A stretch of DNA of 64,000 nt from Apostichopus japonicus (Eukaryota; Echinodermata; Holothuroidea; Aspidochirotida; Stichopodidae): NCBI RefSeq assembly GCF_037975245.1, contig NC_092571.1:17355917-17419916 (forward strand), in the 5' to 3' direction. The stretch's first letter is position 1. Each line of letters starts with the position of its first letter. The notes beneath the pieces were generated by a model. It was given only the letters and a program-made list of their open reading frames with translations, was not told the DNA's origin and ran no database searches. Positions 13,301-24,470 of this stretch are shown here, in pieces. The position numbers and the translations under genes are program-made.

Positions 13301-16300
13301 CTAAGATGTATTTTGATATATCATAGAAAGTTTGGCATTACACAAGTCCAGAGTATGAATAAATAAGCAATTTTCAGAACTGAGATGTTAAAGGAACTTG
13401 TAATGAAGCCTCTACCCCCAGAAATGTTTCAAGCACAATAGTTATTCCTATAATGATATTATTATTCTGTAATGAAGTATTACATTCAGAAAAGGGTGTT
13501 TATATCCAAGATTTATGCAAGGGGCATCATCAAAACTAAGGGCAACCAGGAAATATAGTTGAAAGTAACTCCTACTTTGCTTCCTTCTTGTTGCCAAAAT
13601 ATCCCAGCATTTCAGCATATAGCATAATTGAAAAACTCAAAGAATAACATCAAACGTGGTCATACTGATATTTTTTTAACACTGTAGAATTGAGTAAACA
13701 ATGAAGGATCCAACTCCTTGCATTCATGCATTTTTTTTTTTAAACCAATTTTTTTTTAATTTCAAAAAAATATATATATTTCTGATGTTAGGCCCATTTA
13801 AATGTCATTCTTGGTTTGGAGTTTTTTTTTCTTGTCAATTTGTTTTTTGGTGGAGTAATTTTCATTTAAATGATAACATATCAGGCTGTCACATTCATTT
13901 GTCCCTATACTTGACAGGACATCACTTTTCAAATGTATGGTAATTAAATGACAAGAGTTGAAGGAAAGTCAATCCAACCTTGGCAACACGACTCTCGGTA
14001 AGGTCTGAAATGCCTGTTGAACATATTCATGACTATCATATCCACTCTTATCAAATCAATTTGAACCTTGTGACTTCCTTTTAACCGGATATTTTGCTTT
14101 GTTTTCCATGGTGCAATTGATCATGTGATCACCTCATTAAAGGACTACACAGGATACAAACTAGCCAATTGGCACTATTCTTAGATGGTACTTCCACTGT
14201 ATACTGTCCTCTCATGGTATGCTTGAAAGCACTGTTACTGACAGTATGAACAGTTCCCGACCTTTATGTCATAGAAACAGGATATTAATACTGCTTGTGC
14301 TGTCAGTATGAGTGCTTTGAAGGGTGGCATGAAAATACAGTATTACAACAATTGTCAGAACTGGGTGCAGCATATTCATTGGACTAGTAGCTTGGTAGCT
14401 GTAATGGTGTGCTTTTATATATGTACAACATTCAGTGGGGGAGCTAGGGGTATTGGTCAGGGGGGGCGAGAATGGTCTGTAGGGGCGCTTTCGACACTAT
14501 CTAAGCGGAGCGCCACCACAGGTTGGCGCGGAGTGTACCAACATTTTTTGAGTTAAGATACTCCCTAGATCGCCGGAAATGACCCTTTCAAATTGCTAAT
14601 TTGCAGATAACGAAAAAATAAATAGGTGTCATCGGAAGTTTGTATGGGTGTTCCGCTGTTAGAGCATTTTGTCAGAAAATTACACCAACAAAATGTGACA
14701 AATGTCAATAGGTAGATGAGAGCGCAATGAAAAAGTCAATAATCGCGAATAAGTAAAAAGTGGTAAAAAGCTGAAAAGGGCGCCAGCAGTCCATTTTAGT
14801 CCGTCAGGGGGGGCCGCCCCCCTGACTGTATGGATGCTCCGCTACTGACAACATTGCAAACATGACATTGCACTTATTTAAATGGTAAAAACCAAGCAGG
14901 AGAAGAAGCAAAAATATATTTTTATGTACAACATTTTTTGTGTACAACAATTCACTCAAAACAGTAAACAATACTCATTTGGATTGGTCTATATGCCATA
15001 TTGCAAAATACACTCAAGATTGACATCTGAGATGAAAATTCAAACTAACTTGGCCATTCACTCGACCTCTTTTAACACTTAAATGGGGTTTGGACCATGT
15101 GTGTGGTTATGACAATGTTATGACAAGATTCTGTGGCAGAAAGTGAACTTGACTTTCAAAGTTTCAGTTTTCATAATTGGCCTTAAGATTAAATTATGAG
15201 CCTCTATGAAATTCAGGGGGAAAAAAACAATTTATAAACATATTTCAGCGACTTCCATTTATGAGTGCAAAGGAGAGAGTTTCGAACAAAAATTTCAGAA
15301 CAAATGATTGTGTCAGTGTGGAGCTTATATTTGGCATGTGTTCATTCCAGCAACGGAGCATAATCTCATTATTAAACTTTTAACTGTATAATGTAAGGGG
15401 ATTGTGGTCAAGTGGTTAAGGCAGTGGACTTGTGATCTAAGGATTACAGCTTCGAGCCCTGGCCAGATCATTGCATTGTGTCCTTGGGCAAGGCACTTTC
15501 TCTCGATTGCCTCTCTTCACCCAGGTGTATAAATGGGGACTTGCGAGGTAACTTTTAAATATAGTTGCATGCTCGGGTTCGTGGCTGCACCACATGGTTG
15601 TGGTACACTTTGGTGCCCCAGGAGAGATTGATTGAATTGTGCATACTTTGGTGTGTCGGTGTGACAAGTTACCAATGACCAGGGTTAAGTTGTAAAGTCG
15701 TGTGAGAGGGCCTTGGCCCTGAACAAGACTTTAAACCCAAATAATAATACCTTGACAATTCTTTCTTTTGTTTCCCATCTCTATTGTATCAAATAGACAA
15801 TGGTGGAACTGGAGCAGGCAACAACTGGCCCCTCAGAGGAGAAAAGAATCAGCTATGGGAGGGGGGCATGAGAGGCATAGGGTTTATGTCTGGGGGTGCC
15901 CTGCCATCAAATTTAAGGGGAACTGTACAGAGACAGATGATGCATGTCAGCGATTGGTTCCCCACACTGGTGGAGGGCGTCGCCGGGGGCAGCATCAGCG
16001 GCCTCTCATTGGACGGATTTAACCAATGGATGGCATTACAGTGAGTAGAACTCGTCGATTGGTGATGATAGTAAAGGCGCATATTTTATACGCTGTTTAT
16101 GATACGAACATTCAGTACTCTTTAGACTTGTTAATGATAAGAATATATAACGTCTGTAAAGCGCTTTGAGACCTATCGCTGGTGTAAAGCGCTATATAAA
16201 ATAAAAAGCCAAAAAAAAAAAAAAAAAAATTCAATGCTCGTTTGACCCATTAATGATATGAATATGTCATTGTATTATTTATTTGTAATTCACAATTTCC

Positions 16301-18557
16301 TTCCAGAGGGAAAGCAAGTAATCCCAGAAAGGAAATTCTTCATAACATTGATCCGTTGATATCGGCCGAGAATCATCAAATCCTGGATGAGGCCACCCAA
16401 TACCCAGTGAATGACATCTTCAGCAACGAGATGGAAATGCCGGCAGAATATAACACCAGCATGAGAGCAGCACTCAGAGTGGGAGATTGGAAGATACTGA
16501 CAGGTTTCCCTGGTAACGAAAAGGAGCTTTAATTTAGAGTTAATCTTTCCATGGCAAAAGTTGATTGTATCAAACAATTTTTGTTTTGCTTTTTCACTTT
16601 GTGAAAACCACATCCTCACAACCAATTTAAATTTTGTTATGATATAATATATATATGAATATCTCAATTTGGTTGATTGCAACTGAAGGTATCTGGCAAC
16701 ACCAGCCTTAGCGACACTTTCATGGCAATTGAGCTCATCATGTCTCCCTTCTTTTTCTTCTGAAGGGGAATCTACCACTGCCATTTGTTAAGTTGCTGTG
16801 TGTCAGAAATAGTTTTTTGTTTATATTTACCTTGTGTTGTTGAGCTTTGCTTCTTTGTCCTCCAGGTAGAGGTACCTACAAAGCACCACCAGAGTCCAAC
16901 CTCAGGCCATTTATCCCAGCAGATAAACCTGGTCAGAAAATTTGGCTTTTTAACATCACTGCAGACCCAAATGAATACAAGGACATGTCTGATGAGAGAC
17001 CAGATGTAAGTGTTGCCATAGAAACCATCATAGCTTTCAATCATAGCATGTAGAGAATCATTCCTCAGATCATACAACAAACACTAGTCCCCCGCTAAGT
17101 AATGCCTTGCTCACTAGTGTGCTGAACTCAGCATGAGTTTTTGGTAAAGTGAAGACATTTTCTGGCTAGATTTTCTCTATGAACTGAGCTAACTATCTCT
17201 TTAAACTTTGGGCCAAATCATTGACCATGGCTTTTTCCCCAGGGACAGGGGAAGGGGTAAAATAAGATAGTAATCACACCTGATTTAGTGCGTAACAACC
17301 TAGAATGCAGTGGGAGAGGAGAAAATGAAGAAAATATGTGTTGTCAAAATAAATGCATAATAGCTAGAAAAGTAAACAAGAAAAGAAAAAATTGTCTTAA
17401 AATAGAAGAAGAAAAAATATATAACAGTAATATTAAAAATAATAATAATCTTCACAAGATAGATCATAGACATGAGTTCTGTCAGATTACATGACAGCCT
17501 ACAGAGATCAAAACTATGAAGGTTTTGCTGTTGGAAAACAAGTAAGCTGGGTCTAAGTACTGGTAAACATTTGCTTTATCCTTCATGTAGTCTGCCACAG
17601 ATATGCAGTGTCACATTAGGGATCTCATTTTGTTTCTTGTTGTGTCTTGGTAGTATTTGTATAGGATGTTAGCCATTATTTTAAATTATCTGATTATATA
17701 AAAAAAAAATCTGATGTCTCTTTTCAATGTCAGATTGCTAAGAAAAGCTCAAGAATAGGGAGATCTTACATGCTTAGCAAAGGCTAGGCCTAATGGTCAT
17801 ACAATGTAATAGCCCCAGTGCAATACTAATGGTCCTACAATGTAATAGCCTCAGTGCATTACTAGTTCATAGTCTTCTTGTGAGTCAAGGTTTGGTTTAT
17901 AGGCTCTGCTCTGTGCCTCAAAAATAAATATTTGTTCTAAAAAGCTGAACTCAAACACTGGCACTCGGATCCCCAAGATCCAGTATGCAGACATGTACTT
18001 TGTACTCGGAAACTGGAGCACTCTTAAGTACCTGGTACTTGAAATAAAATAACTGACTGAAAAACTGACAGAATAGTGATAGTTTCATGAATTTGGGGGA
18101 CAATATGCTTTTTCACCTTTGATAGCTGAACAGCTATCAAAGGTGAAAAAGAGGAAAGAAAGTTATAGCTAGAACAAGAGCCACACCAGTGACCTATGGA
18201 TTACAAGCCCAGCTCTCTACCAACTGAGCTATCCAGCCCTTAGTCAGTGGCGATCTCAATGCTATTTTTTGCGACCCATTTTCATTTGATACAACCCAGA
18301 ACATGACAGGGAAGGGACTTCATCCCTCCCCGTCATGTACTTACACAGCTATCAAAGGTGACAGCATCAGCTCTCGTGAATTTCAACTTGTGAATAATTC
18401 TTCTCTTTTGTTTCTCTTCTTCACCCAGGTGGTAAAATCTATGATTGCAAAACTGAAGGCATACTACAATACATCTGTTCCTGTCAGGTACCCCAGCCCC
18501 TCACTGAACAGCAACCCTGCCCTCCATCTCGGTGTCTGGGGACCGTGGGAAGACTGA
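10313..18557 (+). CDS. ARSB: Arylsulfatase B-like (N-acetylgalactosamine-4-sulfatase family), complete
   Basis: Eight exons join in phase to a 519-residue protein: 10313-10561, 10892-11078, 11478-11674, 12455-12662, 15797-16040, 16307-16512, 16866-17005, 18429-18557. Human ARSB also has eight exons and 533 residues. A signal peptide (about residues 1-19) is followed by the sulfatase fold: metal ligands D32/D33, formylglycine site C70 in CSPTR, K124/H126 in GKWHLG, H223 in [10 protein letters not shown]281/N282, K297 in NNWPLRGEK, and the C-terminal GVWGPW. Family role: hydrolysis of the 4-sulfate of GalNAc in chondroitin/dermatan sulfate, in the lysosome. The start at 10313 is preferred over the in-frame ATG at 10274, which lies in a likely acceptor tract. 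The ARSI/ARSJ branch of the same subfamily is a possible alternative. Unusually, the mature chain has only three cysteines. Confidence 0.92.
14150..14360 (+). mobile_element. Foldback MITE family B, copy 1
   Basis: A 200-bp segment with internal inverted symmetry (GCTTGAAAGCACTGTTACTG against TCAGTATGAGTGCTTTGAAG). A diverged reverse-complement copy lies at 36580-36790; the shared core includes ATAGAAACAGGAT and ACTGACAGTATG. It lies in intron 4 of the ARSB-like gene. Superfamily unknown. Confidence 0.5.
14433..14847 (+). mobile_element. Non-autonomous hAT element with 8-bp target duplication
   Basis: Starts CAGTGGGGGAGC and ends GCTCCGCTACTG (inverted termini), with perfect 8-bp direct repeats ACAACATT at 14425-14432 and 14848-14855. 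The termini and 8-bp duplication are diagnostic for hAT. It is 415 bp with no transposase frame. It is related in reverse orientation to 1204-1829 and appears to be an internal-deletion derivative. It sits in intron 4 of the ARSB-like gene. Confidence 0.88.
15396..15750 (+). mobile_element. tRNA-derived SINE
   Basis: The head carries Pol III-like boxes: A-box-like GTGGTCAAGTGGTTAAGGC and a degenerate B box CTTCGAGCCCTGG. A body of about 270 bp follows, with a tail AAACCCAAATAATAATACC. It lies in intron 4 of the ARSB-like gene, 47 bp before exon 5. It is not a functional tRNA because the cloverleaf is not closed. Confidence 0.7.
16150..16229 (+). mobile_element. Retroposon 3' tail (AAGCGCTATATAAA type)
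   Basis: Hairpin-like GTAAAGCGCTTTGAGACC and TGTAAAGCGCTATATAAA, then a poly(A)-like run at 16210-16229. This terminal motif is common on L2/CR1-type LINE tails and on SINEs that share them. It lies in intron 5 of the ARSB-like gene. A diverged relative is at 4167-4196. Confidence 0.55.
18108..18151. repeat. Perfect 44-bp palindrome in ARSB intron 7
   Basis: Two perfect 21-bp inverted arms (18108-18128 and 18131-18151) separated by AA. The inner 16 bases of the right arm, CAGCTATCAAAGGTGA, recur at 18346-18361, about 70 bp before exon 8. Confidence 0.9.
18181..18240 (-). mobile_element. tRNA-Thr-derived SINE head, minus strand
   Basis: Read on the minus strand it begins GGGCTGGATAGCTCAGTTGG, an intact A box, and has an anticodon-loop-like CTTGTAA (TGT, threonine type). 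The B box is degraded. It is the same family as 24395-24470. Confidence 0.6.
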
Positions 18558-20100
18558 ACAGAAATCAATTCTCACTCTGGATGGAAGCAAAAAGCCTCTC
18601 AGGGATGTCAGACATCTCATTCATACAGAGAAAAGTATCTCTCGGGGCTTGCTACTAACAAATTTTTATCAAAAACCACATTATTTAGAAATATAAGAAA
18701 TAATTATAAAGAAAGATGCCAAATAGGAAGAACTCATTTGTATATTAAAAAATCTTTACTTTGTAGCATTACAATATCCATATTCCAAGGACACCAGGAA
18801 CTGTTTGAAGTGTTTTTGTTTTGGGGAGGCCCAGTGGCAGATTGGCTTTCCAGTTAAGTGGCTTTGAACCAGTGCACCGCTGGGTCTGAGGTGTCAAAAG
18901 GCACTGATGTCCACTTGGTCATAAAAAGTGCATGTAACGTTTGCTTGAAGTCTTCCAGCACCACTGTTCAGATCACAGATTCGGTTGGGATTTCTGCCCC
19001 AATCTGCCCCCCGGGAAGCCCAACTGTTAATATATTAGTTTAGCTGAAATTTGCCTAATACCAAGGACCTCTGAGTTGCACAAAGTTTTTCTACTTTCTT
19101 GGTCAGCTGCCAAAACTTTTTGTGAATAATGAAATTTCCAGTTAATTACATCATAGTTTTATATCCCATGACATTTTAGTTAATATGCTACTCTAAATTA
19201 GGTATTTTTTCCAAACAATTTATGTATGCTTTATGCATTGCTTGTGTAGTAGCATTACAATCAAGTTTAACTCACTGGAATAATGTATGTAAATTTTCAT
19301 AAAGGTTCTTTCAAATAATAAGTTTTGATGTCTTATTGACTCTAAACAAAAATTTCTTCAAATATTTTCATAAAGGAAGCCAAAAATGCTTTGATGGTTT
19401 CTACTTTGTTAATCCATATATAAATTTTATAAAATTTCTCAAATGTTTATTTTTTTAACAAATTTTTAGGAATCAACATAATTTTCTTCATCCAATTAAT
19501 AATGTTACAACATTGATGTAAAGTTCAAATACTTTTTTCTTCTGTTATTATGGCTGTATTGTAAAAACTAAAAATGATCATTTATTCCAGACCTCAGGGG
19601 TGTGCTTACGCCAGGCAAACATCTATTATGTTCAGTGAACACATAAATTACACAATACATTTTAGCCCAAAACTGGACAAGAAAAATATGATCAATTTTG
19701 CAAATTTATCACTTTTAAAATTTGTCAGTAATAATATTATTATGTTTAATTAAGATGGAGAGGATCCCACCAGTTAAATCTTTTATTTTTTTTTTTATAC
19801 ATAGCTGACTAATTAGAAGCATTAAATCAGATATATGCAAAATTAGTATGCAAATAATTATTGTTTTAGTTTATCTGTTTTGTGATATTATTTTATTACC
19901 TTTCAAAGTTCCTTTAAATCAAGTGACATTTTCGTGAGTATGGTTAAAAATCAAATTATAAACATATCACGGTTTGTTTGTCTGTATGTCTGGAAATTGT
20001 TTATTTTAAAAGAAAACAGCTCATTTCGTGGTCAGTTAAAATTTTGTTCTATAATGTTTTTGTATTTTCTTATTATGTTTAGACTCACAAGTTTGAACAG
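18558..20100 (+). other. 3' UTR and downstream of the ARSB-like gene, no gene
   Basis: AT-rich sequence with no exon signals. The end of the transcript is uncertain; the clearest downstream AATAAA is far away at 21007-21012. Confidence 0.35.
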
Positions 20101-20109
20101 GAACCCTTA

Positions 20110-20510
20110 ATTCCATTTCTTTCACTACTTTCTTTTCAAACCGAGGTCTTAGTTTGGACATTTTGATGCAATTTGTTTGTATATTCATTTCTTTTTTAAT
20201 CTACTGCCCCCATTTCTTTCCTTACTTTTCAAACTTAAATAGTCTGGCTTTGATGCCTGCCAAACAGCTCCTACTTCATCTGAGAAATTAGCCCTGTGTA
20301 AGGTCTGTTCACGCTACCGATAGGCAATTGAAAGGTTATTGAAGATTAAACGTGGAACTGCTGTGGACTATTCCAATGTTTGCTAAATGGGTTTAGATTT
20401 GCTGAGCTCCAAGAGCAAAAGAGTAAAACTCTTTCACTTCCTTCTCAAACCGAGTCTGATCTTTCACATTTTGATGCAATGTGTATATTTCATTTTCTCT
20501 TTCAATCTAT
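20110..20510 (+). repeat. Locally duplicated segment
   Basis: A motif around 20115-20210 (CTTTTCAAACCGAGGTCT, then ACATTTTGATGCAAT, then TATATTCATTTC) recurs in diverged form around 20430-20505. A second block at 20286-20425 (TTAGCCCTG, TGGACTATTCCAATG, AAGAGTAAAA) recurs around 22139-22275. This looks like an old repeat that duplicated locally. Confidence 0.55.
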
Positions 20511-20628
20511 ATATTACAATTCTGTCATTATACCTTTATAACCTTTGCTCTGGCTTTTGTACTTTTCGTTGCATTGTTCATAACCTTTGCCCTTTGTATC
20601 CTCGGATATATAGGCTTAGCTGCTTTTT

Positions 20629-20850
20629 GTACGTTCATTTAACATTAGCTGCAAGAGCGGATCCAGGAGTTTAAATAAGAGGAGGGGGGGGGGGGGAGCT
20701 TAATGGAGTTGTTGAAGCAAATCCCAGGTTCATGGAGTCTGCATTTGGTACGTTAATTTAACATTAGCTGCAAGAGCAGATCCAGGATTTTCAAAAGGAG
20801 GAGTGTTCAATGGAGTTGTTGAAGCAAATCACAGGTTCGTGGAGTCCCTG
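20629..20850 (+). repeat. Two-unit tandem duplication, about 119 bp
   Basis: Unit 1 starts near 20629 and unit 2 at 20748. Both contain TTTAACATTAGCTGCAAGAG and then AATGGAGTTGTTGAAGCAAA. Unit 1 has a poly-G insertion. Confidence 0.75.
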
Positions 20851-21636
20851 CTAAGCCTTCTCTGTGCATAACATTATACCTATAGACTGAAGGTGTTCTC
20901 GTTCTGAACTGTTGACGGTAATAATATTAGTGCAGATGTTTTGTCGACAAGAAAATTTTTCACAAGAGTTGACTCAGAACATTGTTTCTAGTCTTATTGT
21001 AAGTGGAATAAAGTTAGTACATTGTTCATAGACGTATCTTAATTAACTCATTTGTGTGATCAAGTCTATCAGCATTTGTGACATGTCATTTATTAACACT
21101 ATCATATTCTATGTATTTAAATAAACGAAACAATTGTGAGGTATGAGTATTGATTGTTCTTGTTTTTCCCTTTGGTGTGTGCAGATGTTTTGTCGTTTAT
21201 TAAGAATTCAGTAAGTAACAGTTGCATAATTAATCTATGCATCCACTTTGTGAAGCATAGTCAATGGTATCTACGTTGTTAACGTGATGATTTTAATGAT
21301 ATAACCCCCCCCCCCTCCCCCCTCCGACCCTTCACTGATAGCAAGGGGGACAAAACTTAATTTCCCATAATATATTGGTACTTGGGTGCCAGAAAATGTC
21401 TCATGAAAGTGCTAAATTGCATGAGCTTCAAGTGAACTGCCCCCCCCCCTACCGAGGGCTTCCCACCTAGACACTACACGCTGCTACCACAAGTTCGCGG
21501 TGCAGCTGCCAGTGACTGCGCAGAATGGACCACACAAGATTCTGCCCACCAAACATATTTGGCCCCCTGCAGGACCTTTTCAGTCATGTGCAGGCGTCCC
21601 TGCAGAATTAGTTGCTTTCAAGAAAATGATACACGT

Positions 21637-21954
21637 CAAAGGCATGAAAGACTCGCCCCAAACAGCGTGCCGCCATCTTTAAATAGTTAACTTTCCGTTG
21701 CTTGGAAGTGAAGTTTTGTTCGTGTCGCTACAAAATGCAGACAGTATCGTTTCGTTTCTACACTGTCCTGTGGGTATTGACAGCAGCTGTTTGTACTGAC
21801 TGTACACTAGTGTCTAATTACCGACGGTAGCAAGCTTTGTGTGCATTTTCTCGGATCGATGGGGATGTCTAACACTTCTGTTACACCTCATTCGAAACTA
21901 GGTCAGATTACCGGCAATAGACGTTTCTTTTTGCCCGAGTCTTCACACCCTTTA
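21637..21954 (+). mobile_element. MITE family A, copy 2
   Basis: Same family and orientation as 5725-6088. It shares TTAACTTTCCGTTGCTTG, GTGTCTAATTACCGACGGTA and ACACCTCATTCGAAACTAGG, and ends GAGTCTTCACACCCTTT. It is about 45 bp shorter inside. Confidence 0.7.
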
Positions 21955-21959
21955 ACTTG

Positions 21960-24394
21960 AAGTCATCGTGTACGCGTCATTATCGTTACTACTTTCACGT
22001 GACTTGTCATTTGGCAAGGTTTCTTTTATCGTAGCGTATAGATAGATTTGGTCATATGTTGATCTTGATTATTATCCTTTTTTCCCCCTCCGTATCAATT
22101 CCTGTACCACCCAAAACGCTCCCACTTCAATCGCAGAAATTAGCCCTGAATAACGTTTGTTCACGCACCGATAACACGATTGAGGAGGGTAAACGTTAAA
22201 TTTGCGTTGGACTATTCCAATGGTTGCTGAGGGGGTTGAAATTGGTCGAGCTCTTAGAAGAGTAAAATTCTTATTACGGGCTCAAATATTATCAGGTAAT
22301 TTTTTAACAAATCTACACATGGCGTTTTTTAATGCTGTTGAATCAATGGAAAACTAAATTTCAGATAAATTGATATTATATAAAACTTACTGTTAAACTA
22401 TTAAGAAAAAACAAAAAATAACCCCTCCCCCCTCATCCATAAACATTGACTGTACAGAAAACATCGCAGTTAATATAAATAAAAAAACAGACACGAAGGT
22501 CTTTGGTCTCAAATTGTGGACGTTATAAAATTATTTTGTAAGAAACTCTACATCAAACGTTGACTTCAATAATATTCCTTAGTAGAACCTCTTCCTTTTT
22601 GGTAGTTTTGGTCAATGATACGTAAAATGCTTATTGCGCACACTTGCCCACATGTGTACGAAAGGTAAATTAAGGTACAGGTTTTACAAGGCTTGTCATT
22701 GGACAATAAAAATTACGGTCCTAAATTTAGTCCAATCACCTTGAAGTTATATCAATGAAAAGGGGGATTTTATCATCTTTGGATATGCGAGATGTGGAAG
22801 TAATGATTTTTTTTGTTAAAGGACGCAATCTTGCCTTGGATGGAAAGACCTTCCACTACTAAATGACCTCTCAATTTTACTGAAGCAGAAAGGTGATATT
22901 CAGCAAAATTCAACAAAATGCATAAGAAAAAATTATCAGTGATAATCAATGGTAAGTGAAAAACCGTTACTTGACTAACGAGAAGCGTAGATTGTAAAAG
23001 GTAGCGCCCTTCCAGAAACGATCAAATAATCCCCTTAGTATAATTGTTGGGTGATTAGAGGGCGGGGACAGTGATGTCAGTTTGGTGAGACTAAACACAC
23101 CTTTTCTTATACCTCTAGGCCATACTCCCTTGATCGATATATTAAGGTTTATTGTTTACGATGTACCCTGACCCCTGTCCCATACCAGTTTTTATTTACA
23201 TAAATGTAAGCCTCCGTTATGTTGAAATGACGATGATGGGCTCCTGGTGGGGGTCACGGGGTGAGGCGTTTTTATCGTTCCACAACATAACACCAACTTC
23301 AAATTTATATAACTTTGGAGGTAGACTTACAATTTGTTGGTGGGGGGGGGGGGGCATGTGCCTCATGTCCGTTCCCCCTGCAACGCCACTAGAAAACTGT
23401 CCACTTTCATTTACCTACACTTTTCAAGGTTTGGTTAACCAGTAAAATAGTTGTTACCCTTGATCCATGTATGAGACTGTTGGTCGCCCAGTGAAGTAAA
23501 CTTCAACTTGACTTTTTCTTCAAAATTATGCCCATGATATACTGTTATATATTATCTATTCCACCAAAGCTATAAAGCATACTGTGAACAAGAATGTCCA
23601 CATCGTGTGATACTACACTATAAGCAGATTTCACCTTGACCATGGAGTTATGATCAGACACTTCAATACAAAAGACAAATGAAAGGAAAAGAACCGACCA
23701 TAAAATACAAGAAAGATATGTTGACCTTAAACTGAACTGGACTTTTTTCTCACAATTTGGTGGAACTGAATGAGATCGTTGTCAAGAAAGACAACACACC
23801 TAAAAAGATCTCTATACAATAAAAACCGAGCGCTGGTTTAACCATGTTTAACCTGTTGGCATGGTATGGCATCCGTTCAAACTGTTCAAAGTGTATTTAA
23901 GCAATCCTACTGTTTTGTTTGAACAATGGTCTGTTGGGAGACTGTATGAGTAGCCCCTCACCTACCCTCCCCTTCCCCTCCGCCAACTGGACCGGGCCCC
24001 GTGTCCTAATGTGGCTTTAGGGGAATTGGCATGAAACAAATTTTACTATACGATTTCCAACGCTACGGCAACACTATCACACATTATCACTATCACGTGA
24101 CTCTATCATATGAAAACTCTCCGACCTACATACAGAGGGCAACCTACTGTTCGCTACGGTATCACCTGCAGCAATCGTGACGTCGGCAAACTATACGATT
24201 CTCTACGTCGAACGCAGAATATCGTGTTGTCGCACGTGTAATAATAATTATGTAACATCACTTGGAATATATAGCAGCCGAGAAAACTGGAATATCGGAT
24301 AGTTCATTAATATGCACCTTCAAAGACACAAGACCTTTCTGAATTTATTTAAATTTTTGTGGAATGGAAGTATTGTAATCCGCAACAAAATATA
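21960..24394. other. No gene recognised
   Basis: Contains the second copy of the 20.3-kb repeat block (22139-22275) and several short poly-C and poly-G tracts. A plus-strand open frame at 23152-23445 crosses a poly-G run and resembles no family. Confidence 0.4.
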
Positions 24395-24470
24395 GGGCTG
24401 GATAGCTATAGTTGGTCGAGTGCAAGACTTGTAACCCCGCGGGTCACAGGCTCGAATCCCAGTTCTAGCC
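24395..24470 (+). mobile_element. tRNA-Thr-derived SINE head or tRNA pseudogene
   Basis: GGCTGGA at the 5' end pairs with TCTAGCC at the 3' end as an acceptor stem. The B box GGCTCGAATCCC is nearly canonical, and the anticodon-loop-like CTTGTAA suggests threonine (TGT). The anticodon stem does not pair, so it is scored as SINE or pseudogene. Confidence 0.6.

Noticed and set aside
24395-24470. Functional tRNA-Thr gene
   Set aside because: The acceptor stem and B box are good but the anticodon stem does not pair, and a related broken copy exists.
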